From NCBI RefSeq assembly GCF_000321225.1, contig NW_004450481.1:5394-69393 (forward strand): a stretch of 64,000 nt of DNA, given 5' to 3'. Under the pieces are notes generated by a model. It was given only the letters and a program-made list of their open reading frames with translations. It was not told the DNA's origin and did not search any database. This document shows, piece after piece, positions 1 to 14,231 of this stretch; position 1 is the stretch's first letter; each line of letters begins with the position of its first letter. The position numbers and the translations under genes are program-made. This DNA comes from Odobenus rosmarus divergens (Eukaryota; Chordata; Mammalia; Carnivora; Odobenidae).

Positions 1-2118
1 GCAATGGTTTAATTGTCCTGTTTATTTGAAGAGCTTGATTTTATTAATGTTTGTCCCACGGAGCTTCACGGATATACTTCGACCAACTCATAGGATTCAA
101 TAAATGGATTTCTTTTTCCTCTTGTCATCAAACAACAATTTCATTTTCATGAAATTTAGTCGTGGACCCCCAAATAGTCTCCCAGCCCCCTCACCTGGGG
201 ATCGATACTTATTTTGTTGGATTTCAGGTAGCATCCCACGTTTCTCCATTCCTGTAATATCTCACACTTCTGTCGCAGTCAGTTTCTTTTCACTTATTTT
301 CATGTGTTCCGTTCTTTTTATATATCAAATTGTCATCAGGTTTAATAACCCAACTACTCTTTTCTTGTAAAACAGATAAAGTGTTGATGTCCCTGTTAGA
401 ATTGCATTTATTTTTAATTTAATTAATGTAATTTAATTTATTTGAGAGAGGGAGAGCACAAGCATGGGGGGGAGGGGCAGAGGGAGAGGGAGGAGCAGAC
501 TTCCAGCAGAGCTGGGAGCCCCCACCTGGGGTCGGATCCCAGGACCCTGACATCACGACCTGAACCCAAGTCATATGCCTACTGACTGAACCACCCAGGT
601 GCCCCTAGAATTGCACTTATGAAAGCCAACTCTTACAATCTAAAAACAAACCAAAAAATACACGCTTATTTTCTAAATGCTGACTTCTTTCCCACAATTA
701 TTACTGAGAAAAATTTACAAGACCTGACAGGATTTCCAGGCTGTTCTTTGCAGCCTCAGCTCCTCAGTTTATCGATTTGTGTCCAAATACACTTCCAATT
801 TTCTCTATTTCGATCCCCAGCTCTTCGGACGCATTGATTTACTATCTCTGTGCTTGTTGGACGCGTGGTGGCATATGTAAGGTTTTAAGAGGCATATTTC
901 AAGCGCTCCATCTTTGTTGTATCTTTTTTGAATCATCCAGCAAAAGCTGAACCAAGAGACTTGAATGATACCGAATTAAAACATCCGGAAAGTTCTGCAG
1001 GTTTTGCCCAAAACTCTGGACTTATATCTGTGAGTTTCGCTTTTTAAATAAATTACGGAAACAGCTTTAGTGACACCGATCATGGCTGAGGTTTTCCTTA
1101 CTTGAGTGATTTTTCACAATGCTGTTTTCTCTTTCCAGGAAATGGGTTTTGCCACAGACAAATCCACGAGTCTGAATGGCAGTTCTCATGCCCCTATCGA
1201 TATTACGGTTTTGGATGTTTTATTAATTATTCTGTGTCTGAAAAGTCTCAGTGACTTTTAACCATACACCAGAGTATTTTAAAAGGCATATTGCTTTCTA
1301 AATGCTTTCTGTCTGCTTTACCAACTACTTTGACATAAAACAATTTTTTCCCGGAACTTTTTATTATTCCGGTGTTCTTTAGTGCGACGCTTAATAACGA
1401 CGTTCTTTTCATCTTTTGTCATTAACTAACAAATTTTCTTTATTGAGCCCCAAATGAACTAAACATGATTCTCTCGAAGATGGAAGAAACTCTCAAATCC
1501 TTGAGTCTTACTTTGGACTCTCCCGAAGGCAGGTTCTGAGTCAAGGACTTGAGTGCAAATCCTATGTTTAAGAGGTAATCCCAGGAGATCCAGTGAGCAT
1601 TTGGGGAAGGGAGGCGCGGATGAGCAGATTCCCACTTGGGGCAGCTGACGGGCGATCCTTCTAGGGATCCCCAGGAGAACACGCCTCAGCACTGCCTCCC
1701 TCAGGAGTGATGACGCCAGGGGAGTCACCCAACAAGGACAGGTCCTCTGCCGGCTGAAAGTCACTCCTGGGGGTGTTAATGCCCAGATTTCCACGTTACC
1801 CCGAGTGCAGGCTGAGCTGACCACTGAACCCAGATGACACCCTGGGGCATGGAGGTGTAGGGGGTGAGGTGAGAAATGGTCCACGTGCTTGGCAGCTTCC
1901 CCACCATCCGGCAGGTGGGTTGTGGGGAATGAATGGTGTGTCACTGATGGAAAGGATACAGCAAGCAGGTGGGTGGGTGGGGTCCTGTTGCAGGAGAGAG
2001 TGGGAAGAATTGATGAATGACTGGACCAATGAGGGCAGATGAGCTCAGGGTGCAGTAGGAGGGCTGGCCGTATCAGGACCCCGGACAACTCTTGGATGTC
2101 CTTTCTGATTGATCCAGG
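1..2118. other. Gene-free stretch upstream of the olfactory receptor
   Basis: AT-rich DNA with no convincing exon. It holds one tRNA-derived SINE (411-605). The open frames here are short and lack homology I recognise. Olfactory receptor genes usually have one or more non-coding 5' exons a few kilobases upstream of the coding exon; I could not identify one. Confidence 0.6.
411..605 (-). mobile_element. CAN/SINEC tRNA-derived SINE, minus strand
   Basis: On the plus strand it reads as an AT-rich head, a gagaggg purine stretch, and then the inverse of a tRNA-like body ending in accacccaggtgcccc. This is the usual reversed structure of a carnivore SINE. It is flanked by 14-base direct repeats, tagaattgcattta (397-410) and tagaattgcactta (606-619), with one mismatch, taken as the target-site duplication. 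Divergence suggests an older copy. Confidence 0.85.
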
Positions 2119-3066
2119 ATGGCCATGGAAGAGGCAAATGTCACCTCGGTCTCTGAGTTCCTGCTCCTGGGCCTCTCAGAGAGCCCCAAGCAACGGCAGC
2201 TGCTGTTCATCCTCTTCCTGATTATGTACCTGGTCACGGGACTGGGGAACCTGCTCATCATCCTGGCAATCACCACTGACCCCCGACTCCACACTCCCAT
2301 GTACTTCTTCCTGGCTAACCTGGCCTTTGTGGACATTTGCTTCACCTCTACCACCATTCCCAAGATGCTGGCCAACCACGTGTCAGGGTACAAAGGGATC
2401 CCTTACGCGGGCTGCCTGACCCAGATGTTCTTCTTCATCTGGTTTGCTGGCGTCGATAGCTTCCTGCTGACTGCCATGGCCTATGACCGCTATGTGGCCA
2501 TCTGTCACCCTCTGCGCTATGCCAGGTCTGTAACACCACAGCTCTGTGGCCTCCTGGTGGCTGCATCCTGGTCTGCAGCCTTCGGGAATGCCCTCACCCA
2601 CACAGTATTATTGACTCGCCTCTCCTTCTGCACCCACAACCGCGTGCCCCATTTCTTTTGTGACCTCAGCCCTCTGCTTAAGCTGGCCTGCTCTGACACC
2701 TTCCTCAATAATGCAATGGTGTACACCGTGGGCGCCCTGCCCATTGTCACTCCCTTTGTGGGCATCTTGGTCTCCTACACACACATCTTTGCCACGGTGC
2801 TGAGGATCCCCTCCACCAGAGGCAAGCAGAAGGCTTTCTCCACCTGTGGCTCTCATCTGTCTGTGGTGTCCCTGTTCTATGGGACACTCATTGGGGTTTA
2901 TTTTAGCCCCTCGTCCTCCCACACAGCCCAGAAGGACACAGCCGCTGCGGTGATGTACACCGTGGTCACTCCCATGCTGAACCCTTTCATCTACAGCCTA
3001 CGCAACAGTGACATGAAGGGAGCCTTGGGGGCCCTCATCAAGAGGAAGCCAGTTTTTATTCAGTGA
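2119..3066 (+). CDS. Olfactory receptor, family 1-like (class II), intact single-exon GPCR
   Basis: Encodes a 315-residue seven-transmembrane odorant receptor, which in olfactory neurons would couple to the G-olf/cAMP cascade. Class hallmarks seen: an N-glycosylation site NVT at residue 7; GN in TM1 (43-44); PMYFFLANL at the start of TM2 (60-68); conserved Cys99; [12 protein letters not shown] at the end of TM3 (120-131); extracellular-loop cysteines 171, 181 and 191; [10 protein letters not shown] in TM6 (238-247); and [12 protein letters not shown] in TM7 (285-296). No stop or frameshift is present and the length is typical. Two in-frame ATGs (codons 1 and 3) precede the glycosylation site; the first is used here. 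The text fits family 1 (OR1I1-like, including the TRGK(Q/W)KAFSTCG signature) better than the OR10H genes next to human TPM4. The exact orthologue and ligand are unknown. Confidence 0.93.
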   Translation: MAMEEANVTSVSEFLLLGLSESPKQRQLLFILFLIMYLVTGLGNLLIILAITTDPRLHTPMYFFLANLAFVDICFTSTTIPKMLANHVSGYKGIPYAGCLTQMFFFIWFAGVDSFLLTAMAYDRYVAICHPLRYARSVTPQLCGLLVAASWSAAFGNALTHTVLLTRLSFCTHNRVPHFFCDLSPLLKLACSDTFLNNAMVYTVGALPIVTPFVGILVSYTHIFATVLRIPSTRGKQKAFSTCGSHLSVVSLFYGTLIGVYFSPSSSHTAQKDTAAAVMYTVVTPMLNPFIYSLRNSDMKGALGALIKRKPVFIQ

Positions 3067-3395
3067 CGATAGCACTGGGATGTTTGAGTGCCCAAATCCA
3101 GTGCCCATCTGTACCAAATGTTCTTGCACAGAGTCAATGTTCCATGTTTCCTTTGTATCGTTCTTGGTTCTCTGTGTATTACTTTATTCTTCGAACAACT
3201 ATTTCTTGAACATCTATTATATTGTAGATACTCTTTGAAGGGCTGAAGTTCCAGCAGGGAACAAACAAAATCCCTGACCTTGTGGCGCTCACACTGCAGC
3301 CTGAAGAACTCATCACGGTTAAAAGGAAGTGCTTGGCAAACTAGAGAGACCAGGACAGAAGCCCCACTTTGCTTAATGTTCAGGTTAATCTGTGT

Positions 3396-3401
3396 AATAA
3401 A
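3396..3401 (+). terminator. Possible poly(A) signal of the olfactory receptor
   Basis: AATAAA lies about 330 bases after the receptor stop codon, a plausible distance. There is no transcript evidence, and such hexamers also occur by chance. Confidence 0.35.
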
Positions 3402-4070
3402 AAGATGCAAATGCAGAGGCTCAAAAGTCCTAAGATTTTGCTGTTTCTGTAACAACATAGTTCCTTCTAAAACCTTAGAGTAGACAACTGGTCTAGTTGT
3501 TTCTAGTAAGTTCCATTGGGAAGCACCAGATCTGATGTGCTTTTCTAGCCAGAATTCTTATGTTTATTGATTTTGCAATATTTCTTTCCTTGAACTACCT
3601 ATGTTTTGGTCACTCTCAGTTAATGGTCATCTGAAACAATAGCCTTGGGTAGGAGGCAAGATCCTTATTTATACTGTTTTGAAGAACAGGAAGCTGTTGG
3701 CTCTTCTAACTTCATGATGTTTCTGACTTTGAACACTGGCCAATTTTTGTCTAGGATCATTTCTTTCTTGTGATTCCTTGCTGCCAAGCAGCGAGAAGCA
3801 GTCAACTCACAGTGACATCATAGCTCTTTCCAATCACTTCTAGAAAGATAGGCTCAGTGAACATATGATCCACCTTCCAGGTTATCACCAGTGACAGTAT
3901 TACCAGACAATGTTCTTTGGCATAACAAGGGTCTCCAGCTTTTCAGCCTGTGACATTTGTGTCCTTACCACCAGACCACTCAGCTCATGGCAACTAAATT
4001 TTCATTTTTGTGATGTCAGCATCTCATTTTTGGTACCAGTTTCTGTATTAGTTTCCTGGGGATTCTGTAA

Positions 4071-4097
4071 ACACACACACACACACACACACACACA
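4071..4097. repeat. (AC)n microsatellite
   Basis: An uninterrupted AC dinucleotide run of about 27 bases inside the MLT1 LTR. Confidence 0.95.
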
Positions 4098-4125
4098 AAT
4101 GAAAAACAAAAAACTATAAAGAAGG

Positions 4126-4173
4126 TGACTTACATAGAAATTTGTCTCATGACTTACATAGAAATTTGTCTCA
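4126..4173. repeat. Two-copy 24-base tandem duplication
   Basis: A 24-base unit beginning tgacttacatagaaa occurs twice back to back without mismatch (4126-4149 and 4150-4173). The identity implies a recent event inside an ancient LTR. Confidence 0.9.
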
Positions 4174-5904
4174 TGATTCTGGAGGCCAGGAGTAGAAAAT
4201 CAAGGTGTTGGCAGGTGGGTTCCTTCTTAGGCTGTGAGGGAGAATCCATCCCAAGCCTCTCTCCTAGCTGGTGGGAGCTTGTGCTTTGCTGGCCATCCCT
4301 TTATTTGCAGATCATGCTTCATCTCTCCGTGGCATCCTCCTTGTGTGCATGTCTATCTCCAAATGTTCCTTTTTTAGAAAGACACCAGTTCTCTTGGATT
4401 AGGAGCCCACCCAACTCCAGTATGATATCATCATAACTGTTACATCTGCAACAATCCTATTTCTAAATAAGCTCAAATTCAGAAATACTGAGGATTAGGA
4501 CTTAAGATATGAATTTGGGGAGGGGATGTAATTCAACCCATAACGTTTGGTTAAGAAAAAAAAAAAGACTTGAAAGAAATATGGCTTGAGTAAGGTAAAA
4601 GTTTATTTTTCTCTCATGTGACAGTCAGTGTTCTAGGCCAGTGGGTGACTCTGCTTTAAATCATTCACCATGTCTTATTTCTGCCCCATTTCCCAGATAT
4701 TGTTATCACAATATTATTACCAAAACATGGAATCAGAGAGCACAGGGGAGGGGAGGCAATTGCCTGCTTTCAAAGCATCACATACTTCTCCCATCTCATG
4801 CCAGGCTACACCTAGCTGCAAGAGAGGCAGGAAATGTGTAGCTGGCCAGCCGTGTTGCCAGGTTCTGATTCTGTTACTACAGAAGAGGGAGAGGGTAGAG
4901 TTTTCCAGAGACCTAGCAGTCCAACTTCCATCCCTCTAGCCACCAGTTACATGAAAGCATCCTTCTGCCCCACTCAGAGAATCCACCTAACACCCCACCC
5001 TGAAGACATCTCGTTAATGCAGTCAACTCAGTTCAAAATCTCTGGCTGATACACAGCCTTCTACATCAGGGTGGAATGTTTCCCCCTGACCCAATAATTT
5101 GTAAACTAAAAGTCCATTTATCTGGCCCTCCCCTCACCCAATGTACAACGGGAGACCAGCTGCTACTGCATAATAATGATCAAATCTCATGGGGCAGGAT
5201 TTATTTAAGAATGTCCTGCTTGTGAAGTGGAATACGTTTTTTGGCTGGCTGGGGGAGACTCCATTGTCTGTTGTTCACTGTGGTCTCTGGTTTTGCCCCC
5301 TCGGGTGTTCTTCCTTGTCATGGCCCCTCTGTGGTCACATGTAGACTGAACATAGAAGGAAATGCCCTCCTTAGGCACTCTGCAGCCATCATAGATGGAT
5401 TCTTCTGGTGCAAATTAGTGCAAATGGGTATTGTTTTAAGGCTCAAGCAGGCATAGGCTGGGCTCTTGATTTCAAAGGAATTCTCTAGAACATTTAGGAG
5501 GCTATTTGCTTTGAGTCAGGAAGCCACACCCAAAGCTCTTTCCCAGAGAGAATTTTTGCATTCCTTGATTTCCTCAGGTCTCTCTATCATGTTAATGGTC
5601 GCTACTTGAGGTCATTTGAAACAAAGGTCTTGGGTGGAATGGGGTGCTGGTCTCAGACTACTGATAGTGCTTCTCAGGTTATGAAGGCCTGAGGCCCTTG
5701 GGTATTTGTGGGAGTCCCCACAGACATTTCCAGAGCAAGTCAATATTGTGGTGGGACCAGCTCTCCTGGTGCTTATCCTGGGGGCCACGCAGCAAGGCTG
5801 TGGGGAGACAGAGAGAGCACAGACCTCAGGCTCTGCAGTGGATGAGGTGTCTAGGGTATCAGGGGTTCAGTCTGTATTGACTAATTTAAAGCATAAGAGC
5901 AGGA

Positions 5905-6025
5905 CTGCCTGGCTGGCTCAGTCAGTGGAACATGCAACTCTTGATCTCGGGGTTGTGAGTTCGAGCCCCATGTTGGGTGCAGAGATTACTAAAAAAATAA
6001 ACTGAAAAAAATTTTTTTTTAAATG
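5905..6025 (+). mobile_element. CAN/SINEC tRNA-derived SINE, plus strand
   Basis: The body reads tgcctggctggctcagtcag, then a tRNA-like box (gggttgtgagttcgagcccc) and an A/T-rich tail. The flanking direct repeats are aagcataagagcagga (5889-5904) and aagcatgagagcagga (6026-6041), with one mismatch. It is the short SINE form without the long CT-rich section. Confidence 0.88.
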
Positions 6026-6185
6026 AAGCATGAGAGCAGGAATTTGGGAGTGGGAAGGGTAAGGTGGGGTCACTCAAGAGGTCAATACCTAGATTATCCA
6101 GAGCTTTCTAAAAGGGGAACTTCGTGGTGAGGGTGGCCTAATTCTTTATCTGGTTATTCCGCTAGTAGCCCCATCATACAGATGG

Positions 6186-6690
6186 CAATAGGTTTTTTTC
6201 AAGACGGATGAATTATTTGGCCCTGAAAAAGAAGGAACTCTTGCCATGTGGGACAACACGGATGGCCCGTGGGCATTATGCTAAGTGAAATAAGTCAGGC
6301 AGAGAAAGAGGAATACTGTTTGATCTCACTTGTAAGTGGAATCTAAAACAAAACAAACGAAAAAGGAAAAAATTCCTAGGTTCAGAGGACTGATGGATGG
6401 TTGCCAGAGGTGGAGGGTGAGTGATAAGGAAAGTGGATGAAGGGGGTCAGAAGCTACAAACTTCCAGCTATAAATTAAATAAGTCATCCGGGTGTAGTTT
6501 TCAATGTGGTGACTGTAGTTAACTATATTGTATATTTGAAAGTCGCTGAGAGAGTAGATCTCAGAAATTCTCTTCACAAGAGAAAGGAGAGTATACTTAT
6601 ATGTGTGATAGATGTTAACTGGACTTACTGTGGTCTTTCACAACATATACAAATCCTGAATCATTATATTGTACACCTGAAACTAAAAAC
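6186..6690 (+). mobile_element. L1 3'-end fragment
   Basis: Contains the typical L1 end phrases: attatgctaagtgaaataag, gatctcacttgtaagtgg, ggatggttgccagaggtgg and ttatattgtacacctgaaac. No reading frame survives. Confidence 0.8.
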
Positions 6691-7483
6691 AAACAAACAA
6701 GCAAACACCCACTACAATCTGAGTTAGGACAAGAGTCAGGAGGCTACAGCCTATGGGCCAAATCAGACCCACCACCTGTTTGGTAAATAAAGTTGGATTG
6801 AAATACATTTAAAAAATGGACGTATTTTGAAATGGACGCCTCAGTGCTTGAAAGCTTAGGGTCAGCCACTTACCCTGCAGAAGGCAATGCCCTCCTTACC
6901 GCTGTTCCAGAAATCAGGATCGTGGGGTTTCTCCAGCCCTTTGAGGACTCTCAGCTGTGGACTTTTCTATCTCTGTGGGCCAACTCTTGTCCCCCCAAGT
7001 CCACATCTTCCTTGTAATACTTTGCACAAATTGGCAAGGAGCCACCAACTCACAATGACTTCTTGCTCCTTCTGACCACTTCCTCTAGAGATCGGGCTTC
7101 ATAACCACTTGAACCATCTTCCAAGTTCTCAACGAATATAGTTTCACCTTGGCTTTGACCTAAAGAGGATATCCAGCTTTCTAGCCTGAAATACTGTGTC
7201 CTCACAACCCAGCCACTAAGATAATGCCATCTACTGTCATGGCAGCATCCTACTTCTAAAACAAATTAGTACCTCAAGTTTGCACTAAGATGAGGCCAAA
7301 GAAGTTATTTGAATCTTTTTTAATAAAAACAATCCTACAGCATTTATTGTCATCTAGTGATAACATGAGGGTAATCAAAACAATACGAACAAATGTTTTA
7401 GAACTATACTCCCAACAAGGGATATCTAAAAAACCAAACCGTGTTGTCTTCTCAACAATGTCTCACTTCATTGGTCATTTCTT

Positions 7484-7600
7484 TTTTTTTTTTTAAGTTT
7501 TATTTATTTAAGTTATCTCTATACACAATGTAGAGCTCGAACTCATGACCCTGAGATCAAGAGTCTCATGCTCCACCTACCAAGCCAGCCAGGTGCCTCT
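7484..7600 (-). mobile_element. CAN/SINEC tRNA-derived SINE, minus strand
   Basis: A poly-T run followed by the reversed tRNA-like body (gagctcgaactcatgaccct ... ccagccaggtgcct). Short imperfect repeats (ggtcatttc and gatcatttc) flank it and may be a decayed target-site duplication. Confidence 0.8.
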
Positions 7601-8493
7601 GATCATTTCATTTGGAGCAGAATAATATCATCTTCTTTTAGCATGATCTGACCCAGTTGTTCTCTTGACTTTGCTTTAGAATGAATCTCTTTGCACCATC
7701 TAATACAAGGTCCCTATACTCATCAAAACCAATGATACAGCATATTCACTGGCTTGTAAATCTACTCCTGAATCTGAGATCTCTTTCACAAATATCTGAA
7801 GATGATGGGCTGCACTGTCACCTTTGGCATTTTTGGCTCACAAAGACCACACTAATCTGCTTGAGACTTTTTTAAATGATAGATTTAAAGAAAAAAAAAT
7901 CAAGCAAATTGTAGTACCTCTGGTACACAGACATGCCCTTAGCAGACTGGTGATGGCTCCTTCCCTGTATTCAACCCATGCATAGTTCACTTGCAGACGG
8001 TTCCCATTACATGCTTAGGATTTCCAACATGGAGTGTTCATGGCCCTGCATGGGGCAGACCAGAAGCACCAGGGCATTAATGCCTAGAGGGGAACCATCA
8101 ACCAGTGTTGGTCAACTGTTGATAGGCAACTGCCCCTAGCTTCCTGACCTTCCGTTAGATAACTCTAAACTATCTGGAGTGGAAGTCAGAAGTTGCTGAG
8201 AATATCCCAAGAGGAACCAACACCCAGTTGCCTGTAGCAGTAGCCTACTCATGAATGAAACTCCCCTCCCTGTCTCCTTTCTCCATTCTCTCACTGGGCT
8301 CCTAGGACCATCTCCCACAAATCCTTGTTTTGGGGTCTACTTTTTGGGGAACCCAAAGTAAGACATGCACAAAAAGGTAGAGTTGATATAGGAATGACTG
8401 AAGTTTGTAAACCCTGAGATAGTGTATCTAAAACACTCAGTGCTCAGCACATAGTAAGTGCTCAACAGATGTTATTAATTGTTGTTGTCATTA

Positions 8494-8990
8494 CTTTTAA
8501 AAATTGTAGTAAAATATACAAAACATGAAATTTACCATCTTTACCATTTTTAAGTGTTCAGTTCAGTGACATTAAGCACATTCACATGGTTGTGCAACCA
8601 TCCCCACCAGCCATCCCCAGAACTTGTTCATTTTGCAAAACTGAAACTCTGTCCCCACTAAACGCTGACTCCCCACCCTGTCCTCCAGGCCCTGGCACCC
8701 ACCATCCTACTTCCTGTCTCTATAAATCTGACTCTTCTAGGGAGACCTCCTAGAAGTGGGGTCAAACAGTATTTATGCTTTTGTGACTGGCTTCTTTCAC
8801 TCAGCATGATGTTTTCAAGGTTCATCCACGTTGTAGCGTGTGAATTTCCTTCCTTTTGAAGATTGAATAATCCATTGTATAGATATGCCATGTTTGTTTA
8901 TCCATTCATCTGTCAATGGACACTCAAGGGTTGCTTCCAGCTGTTGGCTATTGTGAATGATGTTGCTATGTACATGGGTACACAATGCTG
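8494..8990 (-). mobile_element. L1 3'-end fragment, minus strand
   Basis: Carries a phrase set recurring at 44212-44640 and 60700-61110: ttgtgcaaccatccccacc, ggcttctttcactcagcatg, caaggttcatccacgttgt. This is the antisense of an old L1 3' region. No open frame. Confidence 0.8.
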
Positions 8991-9183
8991 TTGTTACTTT
9001 TTATCATTAATCCACTCATTCAAAGTCCCAGGAATTCTGATATGCCAATGTTCAAACTGAGGGTATTTCAGGAATCATTTCCATATAATGTGGGAGTATA
9101 GAGGGATTTCTTAAAAAAACAGACTTCCTAAGTCAAAGAAGGCAGCTTTGCTGGATGCCCAAGATGTTGGTTCTTCCTAGAAG

Positions 9184-9392
9184 GAGTGGTTCTCAACAAG
9201 GAGGACAATTTAGACTGCCCCACAGGGGACATTTGGCAATGTATGGGAACATTTTTGGGTTGTCATGACTGGGGGTGGGATGTTAATGGCACCTAATGGG
9301 TAGAGGCCAGGGATGCTGCTCCACATCCACTGCACAGGACAGCCTTGTACTATGAAGAATGATCTGGTCCCAAATGTCAATAGTGCCAAGCC
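9184..9392. mobile_element. MER5-type hAT DNA transposon relic
   Basis: Reads gtggttctcaac at one end and caatagtgccaag at the other, with acatttggcaatgt, gccagggatgctgc and aatgatctggtcc between. This is the pattern of the mammalian MER5A/B non-autonomous element. Confidence 0.75.
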
Positions 9393-10149
9393 TTAAAAGG
9401 ATGGCATGCTTTAACTCATCACTACCCTACTCTGCACCAACTCAGAAAGGCAGCAGCAGAGGTGAGACTTCAACAGGTTATTCCAGGATCCCATCGAGAG
9501 ACACCTTGGTGATAGGCGGCATTAAAGAGGGTGAATAGGCATCAAGAACTATGAAGAGTCTGGGATTTCACTGTACTTGCAAGCTGACAATTTAACCTGC
9601 CACCGTTATGGATGCTGGCAGAAGACACGAGACTCCAGGGTCAGAGACAAAAGACTTTATTACTTGTGGTGCAGGCAGCATAAACTTCCTGTTTGTGCCA
9701 GTTCCTCCTAAGTCCCACAGAGACCATGCAGGTGAACACAGATAGGCAATGGGTGAAAACTGTGTTTGTGCTACAGCCGAGGAATTCCAAGCTGAGAAAT
9801 CCCAGTCTTCTCTATTAGATTACAAACAAACCTGCTCTACCTTTATCTCAGAGGGAGGCATTATCTTTATTATATGGACAGCAAACAAGCTTGCCTTCTG
9901 CTCTGCAGGAAGAAACTCTGTCTTCCATGGCTGTTTGCTATACAAACATCCTTGAAAAGATAGCCAGAAAAAAACACTGCTTACGCCACTGCCTGTGAGT
10001 TGTACAGAAATGCCAAAGTCTCAGAGAGTTGGTTTCTCAATAGCAGTAGCATAGACACTCAGTGGGTGGTGGCCATCGTATGTAAGGGTAATTTGGGCTG
10101 TAGGTCAAGCACAGAAGGCTGCTCAGGATACAGTGTGGCACAGTTCAAT

Positions 10150-10370
10150 GATACAGTTCAATGGATAGACTCTAGAGCCAGACAGCCTGGATTCTGCTAC
10201 TTTTTAGCTGGGTGGCCTTGAGCAAGTATTTGACCTCTCTGTGCTCCAGTTTCTCCTGCTATATAATGGAAATGGTAATAGCCCCTATCTCATAGGGTTA
10301 TGTGAAAGTTAATATATGAGCTTATATATATATGCAAGGCACTTAGAAGAGTGTGAGCAGATTGATAGCC
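10150..10370 (+). mobile_element. MIR SINE
   Basis: The order of phrases is that of MIR: ctagagccagacagcctgga, tggccttgagcaagta, cctctctgtgctccagtttc, tcatagggttatgtgaaag, gcaaggcacttagaagagtg. A further partial MIR body follows at about 10590-10670. Confidence 0.8.
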
Positions 10371-10744
10371 ATGTCGGTGTTAACTATAATTATTATTAAT
10401 TATCATGACAATGCTGCAGAGCTTGTGGTCATGCCTGTTTTTCGGCATTTGTGGGCAAGCCCTGTAACCCACACAGTTCCCTTAGAGTATGTCTCAGAGA
10501 TTTCTGGAAGGACACAGGGCTCTTTGCTCCCTTCTTCCCAAACTGATTTAATAAACAGGGCAGCAGGGCTGGAGCGGTGGTGGTTTTAGGTCCCAGGGAA
10601 TCAAACAGACTTAGGTTCAAATCCTGGCTTTGCCACGTGCCGGCTGTGTGACCATGGTGAGCAGCTTCCTTGTGGGGGGGCCTCCAAGTTCTTACTACAC
10701 AAGGATCTGGGTGAAGGGTCAATGAATCTCCCCTCACACGGATA

Positions 10745-10745
<1 letters not shown>

Positions 10746-10782
<37 letters not shown>
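10746..10782. repeat. (AC)n microsatellite
   Basis: An uninterrupted AC run of about 37 bases. Confidence 0.95.
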
Positions 10783-10786
<4 letters not shown>

Positions 10787-11079
10787 TGTGACCCACCCAG
10801 CACATACTCTGGGTCATCCTTAGCCAGTGCCACTTTGATTATCATTGTTGTCATATTATTATCCAACAAGCAAGACTCCATAGGGTACAAGATGAGATCT
10901 TTGCTCTTTTCCACCAATATTAAGTTCATTCTGGCCCCCTCGCTCTCTCTGCATGCCTCAAACTCCAGAAGACACATCAGGGGCCCCCACACTCTCCTCT
11001 GTCACCTGACTCTTGTGGGCTCATCTCCCACTGACCACGCTCTTCCCACCTGTCTCTCTCTGCACAGTCAAGGCATACT

Positions 11080-11252
11080 CACCCCTTCTCAGACCCTCTC
11101 ACCTGTGGTCTCCATATATGCAAAACCTGTATCTACCAGCCCACCTTTCGGTCCTCCTTCTGACCTCACTTCAATTGCCACCTCTTCAGGGAAGGCTTTC
11201 CTGACTTCCACCCAAGTCCAACCAGGTCCCCATATTGTATATTCCATTAACA
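11080..11252. mobile_element. L2 fragment, left half, split by the FUS retrocopy
   Basis: The stretch tcaattgccacctcttcagg, gaaggctttcctgacttcc and tatattccattaaca resembles the 3' part of an L2 element. The text resumes at 13021 (cattttatctgaaatgctca), so the FUS insertion interrupts it. Confidence 0.55.

Positions 11253-11254
<2 letters not shown>
11236..11254. repeat. Target-site duplication, left copy, of the FUS retrocopy
   Basis: tgtatattccattaacatt is repeated at 13006-13024 without mismatch. The two copies bracket the poly(A) end and the 5' UTR end of the retrocopy. The last bases run into the poly-T tract, so the exact length (about 19-21) is uncertain. Confidence 0.92.
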
Positions 11255-13024
<1,770 letters not shown>

Positions 13025-14231
13025 TTATCTGAAATGCTCACTGCCTACCCAGGGGCCCTCAGCTCCCACTGTTCCCCCTGGCATGAAGGGCTTCCTTCTT
13101 CCTGAACCTGCATGGGGGTGGGGTGGGAAGGGTGCCCCACACAGGGGCACCCACACACACACACAAGCAGCCTTCAACCAAGGAGGATAGGGATTTGTGG
13201 AAAAATACCCCAGCTTCCCAGCTCTTTGGCCCTTACAGCTCTGAGGAGTGTGTTCTCTGCTGCGCCCCCAGAGGTCCCCAGTGGGACTGCGCCCCAGTTG
13301 TCCAGAGAGGTAACTGGCTTTAGTATGGCAGCCTTCCTTTACTGGTCTCCTTCCCTTCCCTGTCTAACTTTCCCACCCTCTACTTATGCCTCCTTGGGGT
13401 GCCTCCCAAATAAATTACTTGCCCTCAAATTCTTGCCTCAGCATCTCCTTCTGGAGGAGCCCAACCTAAGACAGCAGTTTGCCCTATTAAAATGAATTCC
13501 CTGTTTGCAATTATTGGTCATCTCTCTCCCTGGGCTGAGTCAGGTCCACCACCATGTCTTCAAAGCCCATATGGTGCCTGGCATGTAGTAGATGCTCAAT
13601 AATGACCCCAAGTCTCATGGCCGTGAGGTGGCCAGGATGGCAGTGGTCACTCTAGGCTCACCACCATCCTCCGAACACACTGTCGGGAGGGGAGTTCACT
13701 CCTTCTGAGCTATAAATGGCAACTTCTGCCCCCGTCATGCCCCACAGCCTGGACAGCTGGGACAAGGTCCCCAGGAGCCCTGGATGACCCTTCCAGCCCT
13801 AGTCAGCGCTCCTCAGGTGTCCCTGGGGCAGATACACAGAGAGGGCACCAGTCCCAAGGCTGCAGGGCAGGGGGCACAGCTGGACTCTAACGCCATTCCT
13901 AGCCTCCTTCGCCCCTCCCCAGCATCAGATTCCACCTCCGGGAGCTCTCTGAGCAAGAGGACATTCCAGTGACAAGGGTCTACCTTACAAGGCCACCGAG
14001 CTAGCCGGCAGCTCCTGGGGGAGGGATCCCTTTCCCGTGCCGGTGGTGTCAGGTCTGGAATTAACCACACCACCTGTGGTAAGGCTGGTCCCAGGGACTC
14101 CCAGGAGGCGGTGGGGGGGAGGGCAGGGGGTGCAGGGAGATGACCTCTGATGACTCAGCCTGAGACAGAGGATGGGAGAAAGACATGGCAGGGTGTCTTA
14201 GGACCTCTCTCCAGCTCTGTCTAGAGGCAGC

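Larger units (their letters stand above)
4044..4545 (-). mobile_element. MLT1-type MaLR solo LTR, minus strand
   Basis: The plus strand begins tgtattagtttcctggg and ends ttcaacccataacg, which are the reversed ends of an MLT1 LTR. Between them are typical internal phrases such as ttctggaggccagg and ggagcccacccaactccagta. This is an ancient non-coding relic of an ERVL-MaLR element. It has been altered by a CA microsatellite (4071-4097) and a 24-base tandem duplication (4126-4173). Confidence 0.75.
3067..11235. other. Gene-free, repeat-rich interval between the olfactory receptor and the FUS retrocopy
   Basis: About 8 kb with no supported exon. It contains an MLT1 LTR, two CA microsatellites, two SINEs, two L1 3'-end fragments, a MER5-type element and MIR copies, all listed separately. 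The remainder is AT-rich unique-looking DNA. Confidence 0.65.

Noticed and set aside
2119..3066. Assigning the olfactory receptor to OR10H4 by position
   Set aside because: Its sequence motifs fit family 1, not family 10H, so position alone was not used for a symbol.
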